A DNA stretch of 64,000 bases, taken from Paraspadella gotoi. Its lineage: Eukaryota > Chaetognatha. The notes beneath the pieces are model-generated. The model saw only the letters and a program-made list of their open reading frames with translations. It did not search any database and was not told where the DNA came from. Of the stretch, positions 54,457 to 64,000 are shown piece by piece. Both the position numbers and the translations under genes were made by a program. The first letter of the stretch is position 1. The number at the start of each line of letters is the position of its first letter. The stretch covers positions 2,641,292-2,705,291 of the forward strand of contig CM119265.1 of assembly GCA_051294375.1 (NCBI GenBank). Reading direction: 5' to 3'.

Positions 54457-55120
54457 TAATTGATCGAATTTTGATTTTGAATTAATTTATTCGATTAATT
54501 AGTTTTGATTAGATTGATAGATATGATATGATATGATATGATATATATGATATATATGATATGATTATCAACGTTTTTATTTGTCAGGCTGATTTTTTTT
54601 TATTGATGAACTGATTAACTGATTATCTTATAAACTGATTAACTGATGAACTGATTAATTGATTAACTGATTAATTGATTAACTGATTGACTTAATAACT
54701 GATTAATTGATTAACTGATGAACTGATTAATTGATTAACTGATTAACTGATTTACTGATGAACAGCCTCGAAAACTAAGCGCTGTATTCCCTTGTATTCC
54801 CTGCTATGAACATCTGTTCTCAAATTCTCTTTTGGATGATAAACTTCTTCCGACGCATCTCAAAAGCATCGCGGGTTTTTTTAGCCGATCGGGACGAAAT
54901 CGGAGCGGCGAGTTTGTCTCGATCCGAATCGAGAACAGACGAGCGAAAAAAAAAAAAGAAAACAGCTTAATATCTCTTCTTTCTGAACTTCGATAATATT
55001 TAGTGGAAGTTGCACCGAATTTTTTTTTTCTTATCTTTAATTTATTTTGTGACTTAAAAAAAATTGGAAGAGAAATTTTTTTTTATTTTCATCACAATTT
55101 TTTTTTTCGTCATAAAAAAG
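53430..55120. other. Low-complexity stretch upstream of SLC23
   Basis: 53580-53960 is Pro/Arg-codon-rich C-runs. CT runs lie at 54000-54222, (CGA)n at 54268-54326, GATT repeats at 54386-54460, and ATTAACTGATTAATTG repeats at 54600-54765. No gene is supported. The first SLC23 promoter should lie at its 3' end. Confidence 0.6.
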
Positions 55121-59920
<4,800 letters not shown>

Positions 59921-59941
59921 AGAGGATGAGGAAGAATTAAA

Positions 59942-59982
<41 letters not shown>

Positions 59983-60273
59983 TTACGATTTTACTCTTTC
60001 TTTATTGTTTTGTTCATGTATTATTAAAATTTAATAACATACTCTGTTCACTTGTTTATTACTGCTAAAATTTTTAATAATTATATCTCATTTCAATTTT
60101 TATACTGTTCTTTATCGATTTAATTAGCATAATTTCCTACATTTCTAAAAGTTAAAAAATTCTGGAAATACTCATGTTGATTAAAGTTAGAGCATTGGTG
60201 GATTGACGTATTTAATAAGTGATTGATTGATTGATTTATTGATTGCTCGATTAATTGATTGATAAATCGATTG

Positions 60274-63200
60274 ATGGATTTATTAATTGATCGATTGAGC
60301 GATTGTCCCCAGGTACCTTGGAACGGCCACCGCATTTCCGCGCTCTTGCTTCACGCTCCCTGGGAAGTTTTGGCGAAGCAAGCAGAGATTAAGAAGATGA
60401 GAATGCCGTTGAAAAGTAATTAGGCATCAATGCATTGCATTNNNNNNNNNNNNNNNNNNNNNNNNNNNNNNNNNNNNNNNNNNNNNNNNNNNNNNNNNNN
60501 NNNNNNNNNNNNNNNNNNNNNNNNNNNNNNNNNNNNNNNNNNNNNNNNNNNNNNNNNNNNNNNNNNNNNNNNNNNNNNNNNNNNNNNNNNNNNNNNNNNN
60601 NNNNNNNNNNNNNNNNNNNNNNNNNNNNNNNNNNNNNNNNNNNNNNNNNNNNNNNNNNNNNNNNNNNNNNNNNNNNNNNNNNNNNNNNNNNNNNNNNNNN
60701 NNNNNNNNNNNNNNNNNNNNNNNNNNNNNNNNNNNNNNNNNNNNNNNNNNNNNNNNNNNNNNNNNNNNNNNNNNNNNNNNNNNNNNNNNNNNNNNNNNNN
60801 NNNNNNNNNNNNNNNNNNNNNNNNNNNNNNNNNNNNNNNNNNNNNNNNNNNNNNNNNNNNNNNNNNNNNNNNNNNNNNNNNNNNNNNNNNNNNNNNNNNN
60901 NNNNNNNNNNNNNNNNNNNNNNNNNNNNNNNNNNNNNNNNNNNNNNNNNNNNNNNNNNNNNNNNNNNNNNNNNNNNNNNNNNNNNNNNNNNNNNNNNNNN
61001 NNNNNNNNNNNNNNNNNNNNNNNNNNNNNNNNNNNNNNNNNNNNNNNNNNNNNNNNNNNNNNNNNNNNNNNNNNNAAAAGGTAGAGATGTTCGACGTCCG
61101 GGATCGAAAGGAATTCTTCACTTCGTCCGAAAGAAGTTTTTTGGTTCACGATATTCTAATGACGACTTCGCGACGACGACGACGACGACAAGAACGACCA
61201 CGAAAAGACGACGACGACGACGACGATGATTCGATGCTGAGTCTCTTGAATTCCGGAGATTACATCGACGCCTTTCCGCTTCACGACGGATCATTAAACG
61301 GTTGTTGTTGTTGTTAATATTCTTTTTATTGTTAGTGTTTTGATTATTGTTGCTCTTGTTGTTCTCCGCTCATAACAATTGTTATGTTGTTGTTGTTATT
61401 ATTAGTTGCTTCGCGAGTATTAGTGGCGGAGCAACACTATAAGTCACTTTTCGGTCGGTCTGTCTGTCTGTCTGTTGGTCAGTATGTCTGTCCATCAGTC
61501 TGTCTCACTTATGTTAAAAATGCACATAATTCGCCTATAGTTAGTTGCTCATTTGTTAAGACAGAAAAAAAACATCAAATCTAAAGGACTGCTAGCAGAC
61601 TTCAGGAATTCCTAAAACTATAAGGAATAAAAGACGGAATTTTAATGCAGTGCATTTCATAAATACACGGGCGAAGAAAGTTTTTTAGCCATGTCATGTC
61701 AAGTCATATTATGTGATCAAAGGGAAACACACACTGCGGCGCAATACATTGGTATCGCCGTTCTTGTTTTTATTGTTTTGTTTGTTTTTATTTTTGTTAT
61801 TGATGCTGACGTATTTTTGATGTTTTTGTTTAATTTTCTTTCGCGGTTCGTCGCCATTTTGGTTTCAATCACTTTTTTTTTGGAAAATAAAATTTTCTTT
61901 TGTTCCTTGATTGTTCACTTGTTTCAGTCGTCGTCATCGTCGTCGTCGGCGTCGTCGTGATTTCCGACTGGAATCGACGTCTTTAATCACTGACGACAGA
62001 ATTATCGACATTTTTCGGTTCAGAGACAAAAACCATTTCACTCTTTTTTGTCACCTCCTCTACCTCCTACTCCTCCTCCTCCTCCTCCTCCTCCTCCTCC
62101 TCCACCAGGCATCGAAGTCAACGATCGTTGGTTGCTATGGAAACGTTGGGCTGGTTTTTCGTCCGCGTTTCGACCGCAGGTGTCGTCGCGGAGATGAATG
62201 GCGTTGGAAGGGGGGGGTTGGTTTGGATGGAAATCCGGAATCTGGAAATATCGAATATTGATATTCCTTGACAGTGTTATAACATTTTATTTATTATCTA
62301 TATTTAAGCTCGGCGTTATAGAGAAAGATAAAAAAATTAAAAAAAGGATAATTTACAATTTAAGAGATTAAAAGTTATTTTTAATCAGAATAAAAACGAG
62401 ATACCAATCGGCGATGACATGGATGACAGCAATGACATGGATGACAGCAATGACATGGATGAACAGCAATGACAGGGATGACAGCAATGACTAATGAAAT
62501 TTTCGTAAATGACCTAAATTGACGTATAATGTCATCAAATATCGTAAAACGACTTAAAAAAAGAAGTTTAAAACAATATAAATGGGACCTAAGCGTAAAA
62601 TAAAACTATCAAACTTTAGGTTAAGTGATGTACTTATGTTTATACTGACATAATTAGTGCCGACAAAATAGGCAACAATGAGTATTTAAAAAAAAAACCG
62701 ATGATAAATTTTCAAAATAAACTTTGAATCGAATTCAAAAACCATTTGATCCCATCTCCCTTTTCCCGCCCGCCAACCCACACTTCACCCACAACCACAC
62801 TTCACCGACCAACACTTTACCCACAACTACACTTAACTCACGCACACTTCCCCCACAATCACACTTCACCCACCCACACTTTACCCACAACGACTCTTAA
62901 CTCACCCACACTTCACCCACAATCACACTTCACCCACGCCCACACTTCACCCACACCCACACTTAACTCACCCACACTTCACCCACACCCACACTTCACC
63001 CACACGCACACTTTACCCATCCATTACCCCATAGCCCCTCCACCTGATCCGCACATACTGCGGCGACGAGACCGCCCTCTACTTCGCCTGGTTCGGCTTC
63101 TTCCTCACGTCGCTGGCGGCGCCGGCGGCGGCTGGCGTCGGCGTCGCCTGCTACGCCGCTTGGCGGCTCAGCGGCGGCGGCGGCGGCGTCGAGGAACTGA

Positions 63201-63711
63201 AGGACGTTTGCGAAGTGGAGTCTCCGCGGTTGGGATCCTGGCCTCTGTGTCCGATTTGCGACAGAGATTGCAGGTTGCTGGTCGCAGATCGCAAAGTGCA
63301 CATTGCAAATTGCGAAATGTTTAAATTCTTCCCAAAACTTATCTCCACTTATCATCGCATTAGCCAAGCTTATCCACCTTTCATATCAACTAAAGCCCGA
63401 GATCTTTCTCCAACAGCTCCAGCGGAACTCCCAATGAAGTCAATATAGTTGCCTATTCCCCTCTTTAGCTACACCCCTATCAAATACTCCTGCTCCTACA
63501 TTATTAGCCTATTCCCCACTCCAGCTACATCCTATCGAATACTCCTGCTCCTACATTATTAGCCTATTCCCCACTCCAGCTACATCCCTATCGAATACTC
63601 CTGCTCCTACGCGCGCGTCGTTTTCTTCCTCGACAACTGGATGACGCCGCTTTACATTTTTAGTGTCGCCGTTTGGGCGGCGCTCTTTCCGCGCCTGTGG
63701 GATCGAAAACG
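60274..63711 (+). CDS. ANO: Anoctamin (TMEM16), 5' part; continues beyond the window
   Basis: Family members are calcium-activated chloride channels or lipid scramblases. Exons: 60313-60415 (or from ATG 60274, in frame through the acceptor), a 61081-61300 exon emerging from a gap, 62109-62179, 63035-63273 and 63580-63711; phases agree from 61081 onward. Landmarks: LLLHAPWEVLAKQAEIKKM (N-terminal domain), FFTSSERSFLVHDIL, FPLHDGSLN, NDRWLLWKRWAG, LIRTYCGDETALYFAWFGFF (first membrane region), the cysteine loop CPICDRDC, and VVFFLDNWMTPLYIF. An Arg/Asp run encoded by (CGA)n sits in the second exon. If ATG 60274 is the true start the protein begins only 13 codons before VPWNGH. The N-terminal exons may otherwise be unplaced, and one may be in the 60442-61075 gap. 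The last donor AACG/GTGAGA shows it continues. Confidence 0.88.
60442..61075. other. Assembly gap (634 N)
   Basis: Run of N between the first two recognisable anoctamin exons. Open frames spanning it are artefacts. Confidence 0.98.
61402..61735 (+). mobile_element. Repeat family E, copy 5 (longest)
   Basis: Reference copy of family E: TTCGCGAGTATTAGTGGCGG, AGCAACACTATAAGTCAC, (TGTC)n, AATTCGCCTATAGTTAGTTG, GGAATAAAAGACGGAATTTT, then a CATGTCATGTCAAGTCATAT end. It lies in an anoctamin intron. Confidence 0.85.
62415..63020. repeat. Two minisatellites in an anoctamin intron
   Basis: 62415-62490 holds four ATGACATGGATGACAGCA units. 62765-63020 is an array of CACACTTCACCCACA-type units. The second ends about 15 bases before the acceptor at 63034. 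Confidence 0.85.
63451..63616 (+). repeat. Triplicated 3' splice site and exon start
   Basis: Units start at 63451, 63507 and 63562 (56 and 55 bp), each with GCCTATTCCCC, an AG, CTACATCC and GAATACTCCTGCTCCTAC. Only the third continues into anoctamin coding sequence. 63712-64000 is intron with TGCTCTTAATAC and GACA repeats; no exon was identified. Confidence 0.9.
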
Positions 63712-64000
63712 GTGAGACCGGCGTAGTTTTTAAAAGGGAGAATGTAAAACCGGCGTTGTTATCAAACAAGCGCTTTTTACTTTGAATTCTCGTGATTCTC
63801 TCATTTTTATATTATTCTGTTAAAAAGTAAACCAATTTTATCTTTTCTGTCTACTCTTTCTTTTTTTTTATCTTAATACTGCTCTTAATACTGCTCTTTA
63901 TATTTTCTGTAACGCTTTTGTCTTTCTAAGCTTACTTGCGGTGAGAGAATGTCCAAGTACCGACAGACTTATAGACAGACAGACAGACAGAAATAAATAA

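Noticed and set aside
60420-61317. Open frames of 230-295 codons over 60442-61075 and 58620-59286
   Set aside because: Made of N. Only the short true-sequence ends, which match anoctamin and SLC23, were kept.

Overview
This window looks like part of a nuclear genome from an invertebrate animal. It is AT-rich, with spliced genes (GT-AG introns of a few hundred bases to about 1.7 kb), tRNA-derived SINEs, foldback and TIR elements, a Penelope-like retroelement and very many long CT/GA, TTTC, TTA and TTTA microsatellites. Nothing prokaryotic is present. The phylum cannot be fixed from sequence alone. Gene models were built by hand from splice sites, reading phase and family motifs. Exon edges marked by a GT/AG pair with matching phase on both sides are the strongest part of the annotation.

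Layout. (1) 2-4.5 kb, plus strand: a four-exon C-type lectin-like protein. (2) 5.3-8.4 kb, plus strand: an XK-related (scramblase-type) membrane protein with an unusual long C-terminal half and an apparent frame break. (3) 9.5-32.6 kb, minus strand: six tandem paralogues of a coiled-coil protein ending in a C-terminal RING finger (FDCGH...CHIC signature). In every paralogue the large exon starts in phase 1. Three are supported by complete exon chains and two carry frame breaks. Repeats separate them, including a Penelope-like element with 260-bp inverted repeats. (4) 32.6-39.9 kb: a stack of nested transposons and microsatellites with no convincing gene. (5) 39.9-51 kb, minus strand: five tandem genes for small secreted cysteine-rich proteins with a C-x5-C ... 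CC / C-x3-C ... C pattern. Four end in a Gly-rich or polar linker plus a hydrophobic tail that looks like a GPI-anchor signal. (6) 55.1-59.9 kb, plus strand: an SLC23 nucleobase/ascorbate transporter with about 13 exons, one of which lies in an assembly gap. (7) 60.3 kb to the window end, plus strand: the 5' part of an anoctamin (TMEM16).

How they fit together. The two minus-strand arrays are the accessory part of the window. Both are recent tandem expansions with conserved splice phases and fast-changing middles, as in immune, surface or recognition families; that role is inference only. SLC23 and anoctamin are conserved single genes. The most interesting signals are the RING array with its 14-residue repeat units, the GPI-tailed cysteine-rich array with shared GC-AG introns and a shared start-site leader, the nested transposons, and a triplicated 3' splice site in the anoctamin gene.
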